NCBI GenBank assembly: GCA_964017125.1
Contig: OZ024915.1
Location: 16,236,480-16,300,479 of the forward strand
DNA length: 64,000 bases
Direction: 5' to 3'
Source: Flabesymbios commensalis
Lineage: Eukaryota > Annelida > Polychaeta > Terebellida > Flabelligeridae
Numbering within the stretch: position 1 is the first letter of the stretch; every line of letters starts with the position of its first letter. The notes beneath the pieces are model-generated. The model was not told the DNA's origin and did no database searches. It worked only from the letters and a program-made list of their open reading frames with translations. This document shows positions 34,165-47,267 of this stretch, piece by piece. Position numbers and translations under genes: made by a program.

Positions 34165-34629
34165 TAGGTAGAGACTTAGACCATCTGGCATGTAATGCAA
34201 TTCAGGGCTGAAACCAAACTTTAATTTAACTATTTTAATGTTATGGGTTTATAGAGGGACATCGTAATTACCAATTTGGGCCCCTACTACATGTCAAATG
34301 GTCTAACTTTTAAACCATATAATATTTTTTATGGAAATTTCACGAGAGTCGCCGGGTAATATGGAAATAGTCATTGCAAAATTTCATTAAAATCGCTTGA
34401 GAATTAATTGAGAAATCGGCGAAAAACATGCAATAAAAGTTAATCTGATGGCGGGTATATAGGCTAACGTTATAGAATAGCCAATAGATCCCCACCGTCA
34501 GATTAACTTGTATTGCATGTTTTTCGCCGATTTCCCCGTCAATTCTCAACCGGTATTTGCGAGTCACTCGGCGAATAGATATCATCTACCATGGAATTTT
34601 CATCCGAAAATATTGTCTATTCTATACTA

Positions 34630-36219
34630 TTCTATTAAGCGCCCACCCCCCTCCTTGTAGCCTCAGGGGGCATTCTAACTAACGCCCCTGGAGGGTTTCA
34701 GATTTATGTCGGTGATAGGACATTGGGCTATTGGCCAATAAAATTGGAAATGACTAGTCATTTTTAGCCAATATGGCATTGGTCATTCTTTTGGATTGTG
34801 ATAAGTTGAGTCTTTTTGGTCTAGACTGGCCATAACAGATTTTAACATCGTAGTCTTTGTGCATGTGTTCTGGTTTGTTATGGTGCTGCTGATACCTCGT
34901 AAAAATCTACACAGTGGCACCAATACAATAGCGGCAGATAAACCACCATACTTGCAAGTCATGGGACGTGATTCTTGATAGTCATTTCATCTAGGTATTC
35001 AAGTTTTTATGCCAAGAACATTTTACAGATGTACCGATAGTGGAAAATGAGCTGAGGATACATGTCTAAATATAGGTGAAATATTGTTGATTTTAACATG
35101 TTTAATAACCCCATTATTGACTTGAGCAATCTGTGAATATTAGCATCCAAAGTAACCCCCACCCCCCCCCCCCCAGATTTTCTGTTGTCAAAAACTGTGA
35201 CCCTGGTCACAGGGTTGGGTATATTCTGGGAGCTATAAAGCGACAGCTCTGTCTTACCTGCTCACTGTCACCCACATGCGCCGTGTCATGCATTCTATAA
35301 GAGATTTGCAGATCTGACAATTTGTTGACATACACAGGACTCGTGCTGACTCACTGGTGTTGAATTCTTTCTGGGCCGACATCGCAGATAGCTGGACAAC
35401 ATAAATTGACATCGTGTCCTGTTGGACTACATTGTACAGGGGTAGAATTAAACACTGAGGGCATGCCTATCCACAGGACTGGCAAGTCAAGGAAACTGCC
35501 ATTCCTGAGTAAAAACTGTCATTCCTTTGTTTAGGATGGCCTTAAATTTGCCAGTTCATCGGAATGGCTAATAACAAATTTTGCCATTCCTGAACATTTT
35601 TTGGCAGTACCGGACTGGAGGAATGGCCTTATTTCGAGCCCTGTTGTATCCATCAGGTTTGAACATACTACATACATGTTACATACATGTATATTATTGC
35701 CCAACAACACAATACAATTTATAGGCTACCAGTGTTTCTGATCTGTCGTCATGTCGTCAGAATTGACGACAAGCTTCCCTCTCTGACGAAAAAAACATTC
35801 CATTCTGACAACAATGATATATATCAAGAAAAAATAAGTTTTTTCAAAGCTTGAAATGTACCTTTACATATCATTAGAAGACACCTAAAGCCTTCCCTGA
35901 AACAAAAAATTCCCGGATGGGAAGCCCCCAGACCCCCCTGGAGTTGCGATTGCCTTTGGCGGCTTTTCGCCAGAAGCCGCGTCTGCGTGCTGACTCCAAC
36001 ACCAGGTTTGGAGTCTGAATCTTCATATTGTCTGACTCCAACTTTTTAGAGAGCCAGAAACACTGGCTGCTAGTATACATGTCAGAAGCCTGTGACTATT
36101 ATTACATCCAAGGTCCTACACTGTTTGCTAGCTAAAAAGCGCCTAAATTTAATGAACTCTGAATCAGAGAGTGAGGATGAACCACGGTAAAACATGATAT
36201 ACTGATGTCAGCTGAATTT
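34630..36219. other. Unassigned DNA
   Basis: A poly-C tract lies at 35,156-35,175 and a GC-rich cccagacccccctgg block near 35,925-35,945, of the type seen near hAT-like repeats. ORFs here are short and unrecognised. Confidence 0.5.
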
Positions 36220-38484
36220 TTAGCTCCCGCCGTCACCGTAGGTGAGACGGAGGGAGCTATGGATTCTACCTCCGTTTTTTTTTGCCTCTTCTTTTGCCTA
36301 TAACTTTGTAAGAAAATAAGCTAGGATAACAATTTTTGGTTGTGGGTTACTTCCAGGTGGATAATGGACAGGTTAAAATATTTTTAATCTGAATTCAATA
36401 CGCAAGGTCCCAGAGGAGAAAATGATGATGTTACGGCGTTGGGCCGTCCGTAAACAATTCGTTTCCGGAGCATATCTCAGAAAGTACTTGTCCGATTGTC
36501 TTCAAATTTTAAACACAACACCCCTAGGGGGTCTAGTTGTGCCTTTTGGGGTATTTGAACTTTGACCTACTTCTGGTTCAGAACTATGACCTATTTAGAC
36601 GTTTTTGACGCGCACTTCGTTTCCGGAGCAGATCTCGAAAAGTACCGGGTCGATGACAGTCATATTGCACATACATGTTCTCTAAGGTCCCTAGTTGTGC
36701 CTTTCCAGGTTTTTGGACCTTGAAGTTGACCCGGCACTTTGACCTAATTTATAACATCGGTAAATCCGACGGAAAGATTTTGCGGAATATCATGAAAACG
36801 GCTCAAGATAGCTACACCATTACTATAAAACAAATTGTGAGGTTTCAGGAGAGGATGCATCTTGAAAGTTTCAAGTTGATTAAATTCAAGATGGCCGCCT
36901 ATCGGCCATTATTCACCTCGGCAGGCCTGATATTGCGGAATATCATGAAAAACCGCTCAAGATAGCTACACCATTAATATCAAATAAATTGTAAGGTTTC
37001 AGGAAAGGATGCATCTTGAAAAATTTCAACTTGTCCAAGTTCAAAATGGCCGCCAATCGGCCATTATTCACTTTCACGTGGCCGTTATTTGGTAAACCTT
37101 GCTAGATGGCTAGACCATTACTATATAACAAAATGTGTGATTTCAGGAGAGGATGCATTTTGAAAAAATTCGACTCGATAAAATTCAAAATGGCCGCCAA
37201 TCGGCCATTGTTCACTTTCACATGGCCGATATTTGGTCAACTGTGCTAGATGGCTAGACCATTACTATAAAACGAAATGTGAGATTTCAGATGAGGATGC
37301 ATCTTGAAAAAAATTGACTTGATCAAATTTAAAATGGCCGCCTTTTCGGCCATTATTCATTTTCACATGGCTGATATTTGGTAAACCGTGCTAGATGGCT
37401 AGACGATTACCTGATTACTATAAAACAAAGTGTGAGTTTTCGGAGGAGGATGCACCCTGAAAATTTTTAACTTACGAATTCAAAATGGCCGACAATCAGC
37501 ATTATTTACCTCGATAGGCCTGATATCAGGTAAACCGTGCTAGATAGCTAGACCATTACTATAAAACAAAATGTGACGTTTCGAGAGAGGATGCCTTTTA
37601 AAAACTTTCGACTCAATCGAATTCAAAATGGCCGCCTATCGGCCACTATTTACTTTCCCATTGCTGATATTTGGTAAACCGTGTTAGATAGCTGGACCAT
37701 TACTATAAAACAAAATGTGAGATTACAAGAGAGGATGCATCTTGAAAAAAATTAAATCGATCAAATTTAAAATGGCCGCCTATCGGCCATTATTCACTTT
37801 CACATAGCCGGTTTTTGGTAACCGTACTAGATGGCTAGACCATTACTATAAAACAAAATGTGAGATTTCAGGAGAGGATGCATCTTGAAAATTTTGACTT
37901 GATCAAATTCAAAATGGCCTCCTATCGGCCATTATTCACTTTCATATGGGCGATATTTGGTAAACCGTGCTAGATGGCTAGACCATTACTATAGAATGAA
38001 ATGTGAGATTTCAGCTGAGGATGCATCTTAAAAAATTCTGACTCGATCAAATTCAAAATGGCCCCCTATCGGCCATTATTTACTTTCACATGCCCAATAT
38101 TTTGCAAACTGTGTTAGATGTTATTCCATTACTATGATTTAACAAAATTTGAGGTTTCGGGGGAGTTTTTAACTAATTTATATCGAATTCAAAATGACCG
38201 TAAATCACCTATTAGTTACCTCGATTGGCCTGATTCGGGTAAACCATACCAGATAGGTAGACCATTACTGGGATACTGAATAGGATCATTAATTTCAATG
38301 GAGGTTTGCAATCTCTGACAGACTGTCTAGTTCTTATCTTACTCTTAGACTGGGCTTCTTAGACCTAGTTGTCTTGCATCTTGATTTTTGACCTAGCCTA
38401 GGACTACATTAATAACCCTACACAAAATTGCTTAAATCAAATTCTAATTTGGAGCGGGAGCTCCTGGACTTATGTAGTCTTGTT
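36220..38484 (-). mobile_element. Helitron-like satellite-bearing element, copy 1
   Basis: Plus-strand edges are TTAGCTCCCGCCGTCACCG and ...cttatgtagtcttgtt, shared with the copy at 52,793-57,245. Read on the minus strand, the 3' end has a short hairpin (TCACC-TAC-GGTGA), then CGGCGGGAG and CTAA, which fits a Helitron 3' terminus. The opposite end does not start with TC, so the class is not certain. The plan of conserved ends plus a tandem-repeat core resembles bivalve pearl elements and other HINEs. No Rep/helicase is encoded. Confidence 0.65.
36770..38265. repeat. Satellite core of Helitron-like copy 1 (about 145-bp monomer)
   Basis: About ten diverged monomers carry gctagatggctagaccatta, actataaaacaaaatgtg, gagaggatgcatcttgaaaa and aaaatggccgcctatcggcc. 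Each has a small GGCCG...CGGCC inverted pair. Confidence 0.92.
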
Positions 38485-38988
38485 TCATAGGCAACAATAA
38501 TGTTAGTCATTTTTGACTTGATATTCCAGAAGCACCTCCAATTGGAGTATCGGGCTGAATGTTGAAAAGAAGCCAGTTTATCGGACGAGACGCTGGTCCC
38601 CACAAATTGACTTAAACAACCAACTGGATCTTAAATGCTGCCACCGTAGTATGCTAATTGCTGTTAGTCTATAAAAGGTCCTATTTGTAAAAGTTTTCAA
38701 ATGTATATAATAAGAAATATCCTATCAGGTTTTAAATTGTCATATCATTATCATTCTCTCCAGGTCAAGTGTCCTATATCTTTTTGTCTATAAATCTGAA
38801 ACCCTGAACGTCCCGGGTCGTTTATTAGAATAAATACAGTAAGTCCTAGAACAGGCATTCTGCTCTTTAGAAAAAAATTGGAGGTAATAGGAGTCCTCAA
38901 GGAGCCAAGCCAGGATTTTAAAAAGGAGGTTTGGAGGATTTCCCCCAAGTAAGATATTTTGGGTAAATTTATGCCAATTATCTTAATT
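38485..38988. other. Unassigned DNA
   Basis: The ORF at 38,751-39,095 (minus) overlaps the start of the next repeat and looks non-coding. Nothing else is recognised. Confidence 0.5.
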
Positions 38989-39306
38989 TTAACCCTTACA
39001 CTGCTGCATAAAATTTGCAGCATGTGTGGTTTCCCACAAGTAATATCTGGCACGTTTTTTCTTAAAAAAAACATCTGATTAACAATTGATATCAAAAGCC
39101 ATTATAATCCAAAATCAGTCAGTTAGCCTTCTTTAAAGTGCAAATAGAAAGACACCACAAAACAAAAAGTAAAAAATAAAATAAAAAATAATTATTCTTA
39201 AAAAATAATTTACTTGGCGACTATATCATGTGTATAGTCGCCCACAGCAGGCTGCGCTTGGTTTATTTTGGGCGAATATAGTCGCCCATAGCAGTGTAAG
39301 AGTCAA
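38989..39306. mobile_element. TTAA-type MITE, family H
   Basis: Starts TTAACCCTTACACTGCTG and ends with an inverted gcagtgtaagagtcaa. An internal hairpin pair (ggcgactata...tatagtcgcc) lies near its right end. TTAA plus CCC-start ends suggest a piggyBac-type relationship. Confidence 0.6.
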
Positions 39307-39440
39307 GGGCCTTTTTTAAGAAATTGGCGAAAATAAGAGGTGGGGGCATGCGTCCCCCACACCCCATTCAGGGCTTCCGCCAGGGAGGGGTCCGGACCCC
39401 CCCCCTCTCAGCACCACAGGGGGGGGGGTATCCCTCCCTT
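39307..39440. repeat. G/C-run-rich hAT-like internal fragment
   Basis: Shares aaattggcgaaaata and adjoining G and C runs with 7,720-7,800. Probably the same element family. Confidence 0.4.
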
Positions 39441-41222
39441 GTTCGCAAGAAAAATTATAATATTTTTCATATTTTACTGTCATTTCAGTTAAAATAGGCC
39501 ATTTTAAGCACCAAAACGCACAATACCACAGAATAAGCATTATCATGGTGTTTTGAATGTTATCATGGTTAGGTCAGCCCCAAAAATATGTTTGTTTCAG
39601 ATATCACATCAGCTATAAAAAAGGCATGCGGGAGGGAGGCAATTATTTTATTTTTCTCCTGCCGACCTTGAAAAAAAAAGTTTGTTTCGGATTTTGCAGA
39701 GGTTAATAACGTCACGATGGAGGGAGGGTGATTTTTTTATCGATTGCCAGACCAAAAAGTAGCCAACAACAATATGTAGCAGTCTTCAAAACCCCCATTT
39801 TTTAAATTTCATCATGCCTGCTCAAAGAATTTGGGTTTTAGACTAAACCCAATCACTGCATGTTAACCAACTGACAAAGTATTATTATGAAAATGACTCC
39901 CAAAAAATACTTGTTTGTGAAAAACGTTTAAAAATGTTTTTCAACCGCAGCATTTATACCCACCCGGCAGGGAAATCCGAAAAAAGCTAATTTTAATTTG
40001 GGCCTTAATCTATGTGACATGAGTTCAAAGGTTATAGGCTTTACAAACCCTATCGCTCGATGCCCGGGACAACATAAAAATGGCCCAGGGCTACTGCCTG
40101 TAACTGCCTATGGCTCTGTACCAAGTCCGACGGGCAAGGATTGGAGGCTATAAAAGAAAACATTTTTTCAATGAAAACATGACTTTTTGCATTATGTGTT
40201 TCTTGTGTGTTGATGATACACAAGAAATGCAAGGTACAAATTAAGGACAATTTTGTATATATTGTTGTGTCTAAAACAATATGTTGATAAATTCATGGTG
40301 CACACGATGGGCAGCATGCATGGTGCTGTGCCTTGTTAGAAATGGCTATCTAGATGAACACTGATCAATTAGTTTCTTGGTTACTATAATATGTTTAAAA
40401 AATTTACATCAAAAGGTTATGTACCACTGACTATCAATGTTATCACACACATGATGTAACAATAACTAAAACTGGATTGCCACTACTAAATTCTAAACGT
40501 TTAACAGTTATCTATAATCTGATAATCCAAGCTGTTTCTCCCCTCACATGGATAAGACAATGCAATTATTTGTCTTTTTTTTGCAGATGTCACTTTCATG
40601 ACTGATTGACGTAACACTTTCCTTTGATATTACATTCGGATTCAGTTGCTGAAAATTTCACCAGACTGGTACTATTTCTGTTATCATTTATCATACATGT
40701 TCTGTTTGCAACAATTTATACCAGCTGAAAGAAACATTCTTAGATAATTAGCAACTTCACTGCCGCCACAAAGTCTCTCTTAGTGTGTGGTTAGAGGCAT
40801 TTTTAATCAATAAATCAATTGATTAGATGTCAGAACAGTGAAAGCCTTTAATCCATCTTTTGTTTTCACTCAGGAATGAAAAGTTGTTTGGTGACAAGCA
40901 GAACAAGTCTGCAGACCGAAGCCGTCTAAAAGTAGTTAGCAAGAGATTGTGATTGTGAGTAATTATTTCAGGGGGCATACCCCCGGACCCGCTCGTCCTT
41001 CGGGCATCACTGGTTCACCGACAGCGCACTTTTCAAAAATCCCCCGTTTTATTTATTTTTTCTGTGGAAAGCCCTGACAGTGATTTGATCGGTTAATACA
41101 AAGATTTAAAAAGAGTCATGATAGCGGTTTAAGGGTTGAGTCTCTGTGCACAATTTAGAGGTGTTGCCTGCCATGGTTTTGAATACAGCTAGCCCAGCAA
41201 ACACAGGCGCTGAACCCGATGT
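39441..41222. other. Unassigned DNA
   Basis: No supported gene. A partial terminus cagcaaacac of the foldback family is at about 41,195-41,204. Confidence 0.5.
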
Positions 41223-41465
41223 TTAACCCTTGCCCTGCTGGACCTGGATATATACGTTTAAGTTTCAACCCAAATAAAATGCCACTGGAATTGATCAAAT
41301 ATTCAGTGGTAGATGCTCAGCTAATCAATTATTTCGATTTGGGAGATGTTTATTTTTCATATATAGAAAATATTTTTTGTCATTTGAAGCTGGAAATTGC
41401 GTTAGCAATTCCAGCTTTAAATGAGTGAAGAATAGTTTGAAACAATTCAGCATGTCAAGGGTTAA
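41223..41465. mobile_element. TTAA-type MITE, family D, copy 1
   Basis: Bounded exactly by TTAACCCTTGCCCTGCTGG and ...tcaagggTTAA. It has one hairpin, agctggaaattgc/gcaattccagct (41,388-41,415). Partial relatives lie at 42,390-42,566 and around 58,950-59,015. Confidence 0.75.
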
Positions 41466-41754
41466 AGGTGTGGGACATGCTGATTATTCAGTCTAGTGTG
41501 GCCTGTGACCACTGTGACACTAGCTTTTCTAAAAATCAATAATAAGCCGAGCCTGATATTAGAATGATATCATAACATAATGGAAATGTAAACTTATTTG
41601 ACGCACAGATAATACTAAAAATGGAAATTTGAATCTAAATCATAAGATTCCCCAAAGTAGTAAAATAATTTGTCAATTAAAAATATTCCACCTTAGGCCT
41701 AAACATGTTAAGCCATATATGTAGCATATAGAAAAGTTTGTGCTTTGTGCATAA

Positions 41755-42288
41755 GGCCATCCTAAAAAAATTGTTTGTTTCCGATTTCTGCCCACATGAG
41801 TAAAAATAGCGGTAAAAGATACCGCATGGTCTTTTGTGCAGTAAAAGAAAACATTTCCACCCGCACATGTCCAAATCAGCGCATTAACAAAGTTTTTATT
41901 GCAATCAAATACAACGTTTTTATTGTGGTCGAATTTTCGATCGCGCGTCTGTCTCTAGAATCCTAGGATTAGCCTTGCTCAGGTTGAGAAAATGGCCGCC
42001 CTTGCTGGCGAAAACTATGATTGTGCTCTCTGTTTCTCAATTTTTTGTCAAAAAACAACGTGTCTTGTACAGTGTTGTACGAAATAGAATTATTCGTGCA
42101 AAAATGATTGATATCAATACAAAAATTAAAAAAACTTTTGCCGCAATCCCGCATGGAATTTTTTAGCATTTTAAAATAAAACTTGCCTCGTGGGATTTTT
42201 GACAGTCTAAAAGAAAACTTTTTCAGACCTACCGCATGGAAATATTCACACCATGAAATCGGAAACAAGGATATTTTTTAGGATGGCC
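41755..42288. mobile_element. DNA transposon with about 33-bp TIRs, non-coding
   Basis: Left GGCCATCCTAAAAAAA and right tttttta-ggatggcc are inverted, and the match continues through GTTTC-CGATTTC. There is no transposase. No clear target duplication is seen. Confidence 0.75.
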
Positions 42289-42389
42289 TGACCATCAGCA
42301 TTATCAGGTCTCTTCCAAGTTGGGCAGGACTCTCTTATTTTTACACAAAATGGAAATTTGATCCAAAAGTGTGCATGGTCTTATGCCAA

Positions 42390-42566
42390 TTAACCATGTG
42401 CTGCTGGGGCAGTATATACGTTTCTGAAAAATAAAATGCCAGTGAAATCTATAGTATTATAGTTTATGGTAGATGCTCACGTCAATCATTCCATTTTGTA
42501 AATGTTTATTTTTCACAAGTAATAATATTTTCTATCATTTGAAGCTGGAAAATGTGTCAACTACCA
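42390..42566. mobile_element. TTAA-type MITE, family D, partial copy 2
   Basis: Begins TTAACCATGTGCTGCTGG and continues parallel to 41,223 onwards (atatacgttt, aaaatgcca, gtagatgctca, tcatttgaagctggaaa). The right end is lost. Confidence 0.6.
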
Positions 42567-43899
42567 GTACAATTTACAGACCCTATCTGAATCTCTTAAA
42601 CCTCTTGGGGATTCCTTTCATATTTCCCACTCACATACCAAGAGGGTGTAGGCCTAGATGTGCCTTTTGTGTAAAGTTCTATCACAAGGGGCGTGTATTT
42701 TTTCGGCCTTTGGCCTCTTGTTGAGTCATGCCGGAGAAGATGCATTGTTTTCGCTGTGTAATGTGAAAACACATTTCTAGCTGGATCTGAACAGATATTA
42801 TCAAGGCAAGATTTCAACAAACCAGTTGATCAATAAACCAGATGATCAACATTAGGAGACTGAGAGACCAAAATTATTTTTCTCATTTCTTCACATGTTT
42901 AGCTGAAGCAAACACATTTACTGTTGATTTATTCTTCTAAATATTTAGTACACAGTATTAAGATAATTTTATCAATGAGATGTGTTGAGATTCTATCAAG
43001 GATTGCAGGAAGTACATTAATTCTGGTAATGATTGAGCTGGGTGTGGTTGATCGAGGCCCCATCCCACTAAGATTCTAAAAATTAAGATTATTTTAAATT
43101 TTCTCATTTCTATTACAAAAGTTAAAATGTCCATGGGAGTTTTCTGCAATAATAAAAGAACTTCATTTTACTCTTATTTAATTAATAAATGAGTTTGAGC
43201 AGAGTATTGTTGTCGGGTTGTCCGTCCGTCCATGCAAAAACATCGCCCTGAAGTGCACTTTATTAATTTGACACTCTCAAAACTTACTCATCATGCTCAT
43301 GGTGCCTCAAACGCCGTCTATCAGCTGAAAAAATAGTTTAAAAGTCATTGGTTGACTCAAGAAAATTAGCAGGCAGGTGACCTGGCTGACAAAATTCACG
43401 TTGTACCCACCTTTTTTAATAATTCTAGATCTGCCCCTGGAATATATATACACTTTATTCACAGCGGGCCCTTTGACTGTTTTTTTTTGATATTGCATTT
43501 GTTAATGTGGTTATTTATGTAGGCCCTGTCTATGCTGGAGCATGTCTGGGCGTGACTGTTATACATAGTATCCTGTATAATACAATCTGACCCAATGGTG
43601 ACTGTTCTATCTCTTTGTGTTTTTATTCCAGTACATGTATCAAAATGGCCCGTATAATTCCACCAATTCATTTCTAAAAAAATACATGTCACTATCTTAT
43701 CGGTAGCCTTGACAAGGCTCAAATCGATAATCATGATAATTTGTCCAGTGTAGCGGAGCAGGTTGCTACACAAGTGGGGACATAATGCTACTCAATATTA
43801 GTGTGTGTTATAATTATATTGGCAAAGCATTTTTTTACGTGGTTGATAGAGCAACGTATTCCCTGAGGGCTGACATCATGATGATTGATCTGATGCATA
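42567..43899. other. Unassigned DNA with a hAT-like edge
   Basis: Near 43,390-43,437 the minus strand reads CAGGGGCAGATCTAGAATTA, similar to hAT-type ends. The rest is unassigned. Confidence 0.4.
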
Positions 43900-44164
43900 T
43901 TAACCCTTAAAGCGCTAATTTTTTTATATAAAGCATGGAGACCAAAGGGTTTTATTCCTTTTTAAATCGCCATAAATGTCTTAGTTAACTCTTTCTGATT
44001 CATTGGAATACCGCTACCAGAAATAGATATTTTCTCTTTATCTATTTCTGCCGGTACCTATGTTATGGGTCTACTAAAAAATATTTTCACTCTTACAGTG
44101 TCGGGCTCATCTACAGAGGTCGGATTCTGACATCAAAAGTCGATCCTCGCGCTGTAAGGTTTAA
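43900..44164. mobile_element. TTAA-type MITE, family B, copy 1
   Basis: Bounded by TTAACCCTTAAAGCGCT and ...gcgctgtaaggtTTAA. It contains the family core agcatggagaccaaaggg, cataaatgtctta and a decayed terminal hairpin near 44,120-44,150. Confidence 0.75.
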
Positions 44165-44413
44165 TTTATTAATTATGAATACATTGTCATGTGTAAAATC
44201 TGGTAATAATAGAATTTATTAGATATCCTATATCTTAAATAAGATTGGGTGACCTTGTGGACCTTGATCAGAATCAATAGAATGATAATCATGATGATGA
44301 CCACTATCATTTTATCTCCTGCTTCAATTTGTTTGACGTTTTTCAACCAACACGACAGCACTGGCCAAATGCTTTCTCAATTCTGTAGCAGCTGGGGAGA
44401 CATTGCCGTAAGC

Positions 44414-44645
44414 TTAACCCCTTATCTCGCTAGTTAATCTATTTAAATTTTCACCCACCTGAAGTTGTGTCTCGCTACCGCGACCCACAACTTTAGGTGA
44501 GTGAAAATTTCACCTATGGATGTTTGACATGTTCAATGTGAGACCAAACATTTGGAAATATTGACGTTTAAGAGCTCGTTTTTTTTCCAATAACAGTGAT
44601 TTGGTCGTGTGATAAAACAGATTTAAAAACTATTATTATCGTTAT
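44414..44645. mobile_element. TTAA-type MITE, family C, copy 1
   Basis: Begins TTAACCCCTTATCTCGCTAG. Its hairpin has arms tcacccacctgaagttgtg and cacaactttaggtgagtga around a tcgc-tacc-gcga tip. The right end is uncertain. Confidence 0.65.
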
Positions 44646-44712
44646 TATCGGTTACGGTATTAGGGTCAGTAACAGTAGGCTTATCCCATCTAACACAGCC
44701 GTCTAGACAATG

Positions 44713-44760
44713 ATGTTTAAATGTTGGGCCGACGTCGCAGACGGTGGCCCGGCATTTAAA
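44713..44760. repeat. Foldback family G hairpin, core only
   Basis: Arms tttaaatgttgggccgacgtc and its near complement; the outer ends are decayed. Confidence 0.6.
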
Positions 44761-45054
44761 CGGCTTTGTTTGGGCTTCTGTTGTTTGACGTGTACTAGCC
44801 AGTGAGTTCGGCGTCCCGTGTTAAATTGTAGTGATCCTCAGGAAACGGCTCTTGCATGAACGCTGAATGACGTCACAACGGACAGGAAAGATTGGTGCAA
44901 CGTCTGGTCAATGCTGGTCCACTGTCTGTGATGCTTACCCAGCCTTAATCCAGCACCGTATGCAGTAGCATGGTTGTTGTTTGCTGGAAGCGTGACTGGT
45001 TTGTGATGCTGGGCGGTGAGGGGAACATAGTCCACTATTTCCAAGCCCACCTGC

Positions 45055-45154
45055 TACCCAGCAAACACGACCAATGACCAATGTTGCTCCATCGTCTAAG
45101 ACAACGGCCCAACGTTGGTCCAATATTGGGCCGATGTGTCGTGTTTGCTGGGTA
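45055..45154. mobile_element. Foldback MITE, family G
   Basis: Ends TACCCAGCAAACACGA and TCGTGTTTGCTGGGTA are perfect inverted repeats. The interior also folds (ccaatgttg and neighbours). TA at both edges is consistent with a TA target duplication. Confidence 0.85.
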
Positions 45155-45388
45155 TTTGCCACAACCCCTGCCTACATGTACATGATATAAAGTCTACTAG
45201 TAGTGTAGGGTCATGGAGAGAGTAAATCTCCATGGTAGGATCTATAGGGGGAGTAGTTGGCCTATCCTTGGTAGGATCATCGTCGTTCTTGATATATGAA
45301 GAATGTTAAAACATGCCCATCATATGCAGACATGTTTTCTTTCTAAGTGCAACACGTTGCCTGGGACCTAAAGGGTCCTATCTGTCAT

Positions 45389-45600
45389 TTAACCCTTGTG
45401 CTGCTGGAACCTTATATATTTCAAGCAAGTTTTAGATCTCAATAAAAATATCACCAAATTTAATAAAATAGTTTTGGGTGGATGCTCAGTTAAACACACA
45501 TTTCTTTTTCGTTCCTAATATTTTAGAATGCGATTTAAACAGCTGATAAAACGGATTACAAACGACTTATAGTCGCCGCGATTAGCGTTGAAAGGGTTAA
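45389..45600. mobile_element. TTAA-type MITE, family C-like, complete
   Basis: Bounded precisely by TTAACCCTTGTGCTGCTGG and ...gcgttgaaaggGTTAA, 212 bp. It shares cgttcctaat, gcgatttaaac and gataaaac with family C. Confidence 0.75.
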
Positions 45601-45939
45601 AGGGTGAAGAATGACAGTCTCCTTTTACACTTTGCTAACAGACACGTCCGCAGGGGTGGGGCGTAAATAATTGCTTCAGTGGCGAAAAGTGGACCAACAT
45701 TTTTTTTTTTTTTGGCCTTGACATTATTGATTTTAGAGGGATATTACCGGCCTGGTTAATAGACATTGATACATGCCGTATTTTGGAATTTTCAAATTCA
45801 TAATTTAGGCTACATAAACAATTCTACATTTTCCACAATTACTTGGTGCCGTCGTGTGAAGACCTCACCACGCTCTGCAATACCATAAGGAAGTATCTGC
45901 TTACATATAAAGTAAACAGATACCATTACAACGCGGTGA

Positions 45940-46157
45940 CCGTCTTTATACGCCAGAATCTGACGTCTGTAGACGTCAGATTCTGACGTATAAGGACGAT
46001 CCCCGCACTGAAAGGGTTAACGTATTTATATGGCCGCATACCCATAACATAGGTATTCAAATTAAGCGGAAAGCACTGACTAAAACATTTATGATGATTT
46101 CAAACTGAAGAAAACACTTTAGTCTCCATGGTTTATACAATGATAATTCAGTGCTGT
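45940..46157. mobile_element. TTAA-type MITE, family B, copy 2
   Basis: The hairpin ttatacgccagaatctgacg, tgta tip, cgtcagattctgacgtata is followed by ccccgcactgaaagggttaa and the family body (cataacataggtattcaaat, ctccatggtttatacaa). Confidence 0.75.
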
Positions 46158-46397
46158 ATTACCATGATTACGGTTAATATAAGAGGACCCGTCAGGGAGT
46201 GATACGTTTGCTGTTTACGCAGTCACACCAGCTGCTGACGTCTGCTGTATCATAGACTTAGAGGGGTAAACCACAGCATCCCTGAGAAAACAGCCAGCGC
46301 TGGGCCAGCACTGCCTCAATGCTGGTACAATGCGGGTGTATATGGCCACGCATTGTTACAGTGCTGTCGCGGCTTTACTTACCATGCGTGCATCTCG

Positions 46398-46513
46398 CCC
46401 ATCAAACACGATACAATGACCCAATGGTGGTTTGATGTTGGGGCAGCGTCTGCGACGCTGGCCCAACATCAAATCAACATCTGAACATTGGGGGAAAGCT
46501 TCGTGTTTGCTGG
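46398..46513. mobile_element. Foldback MITE, family G
   Basis: Ends cccatcaaacacga and tcgtgtttgctgg with a central gcagcgtc-tgc-gacgctggc hairpin and inner arms gatgttgg/ccaacatc. Confidence 0.8.
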
Positions 46514-47267
46514 ACTGTTGTCTACATGTGTAACACGCCTACCCCCGCACACTAACATACCAACACTGACACTATCTAACCACACAGGGCAGATAGCAGG
46601 TCTCTGATTCATTCATTCTCAGGAGTACCTCAGAGCTAGAAGGGAGTACCGACTGTCAGTGTATCATCACTAGTCTATCAGTCTGTAAGTACTTTATTCA
46701 AATCCTTATTTATCATGTTTATAGGATATTATCATGTATACGATTATATTCGTTATCTGGGTAAGATGGTGGAAAATAAAAGGTTCCATGTTACCATGAA
46801 CAACAGTTATTTTTGTAAACATTCATAGTAATGAGCTGTAGCGTTTGCCATATTTTCTCAGTGGCATTCTCACACTCAGTGGTTTTCACTATGAGACGTA
46901 TATCGGTATCAGCCCATATCGCACTCTCGCTGTACATATGTAGTTGAAGTGCAGTGTATTCCAGTTATATGTGACAAGTGTGATCTGACCGTCACGTGTA
47001 AGAAAATACAAGCGCTGTTCATTTTTCGTGCGATATGGCGAAATACAGCTCACATGTCCAGCATATTTGCCTAAAGGCTCACACCTTATTCATTGAACGA
47101 GTGTTGTATTTTCCATATCACACTCAAATGAACACCGTTTTCGAATCAAATTTTACTGACGTTAAAATGAGGCGTCTTTTTACTAAATGTGAATCTGTTT
47201 ACTCAAAAACACGAACATTGTGTGGTCTGACTTTACAAGGCCAAAGTGGATTGAGCTTCTTTGCTAT
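46514..47267. other. Unassigned DNA with an exon-like donor
   Basis: Near 46,675-46,695 atcagtct is followed by GTAAGT, a near-consensus donor, after a GC-balanced stretch that could be a 5' untranslated exon. The 83-codon ORF at 47,035-47,286 runs into a MITE and is probably spurious. Confidence 0.25.

Larger units (their letters stand above)
32677..34457. mobile_element. Foldback element, family F, copy 2, interrupted
   Basis: Ends TACCCGCCGGCAGATTAAGTT (left) and aagttaatctgatggcgggta (right) are inverted. The inner arms repeat gcatgtttttcgctgatttc and its complement. The two halves are separated by the element at 32,842-34,164. A further partial copy lies at about 34,478-34,625. Confidence 0.75.

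Noticed and set aside
36770-38265. Regularly spaced repeats that could be mistaken for a CRISPR array
   Set aside because: Monomers are contiguous, about 145 bp and diverged, with no unique spacers of constant length. This is satellite DNA in an animal transposon.
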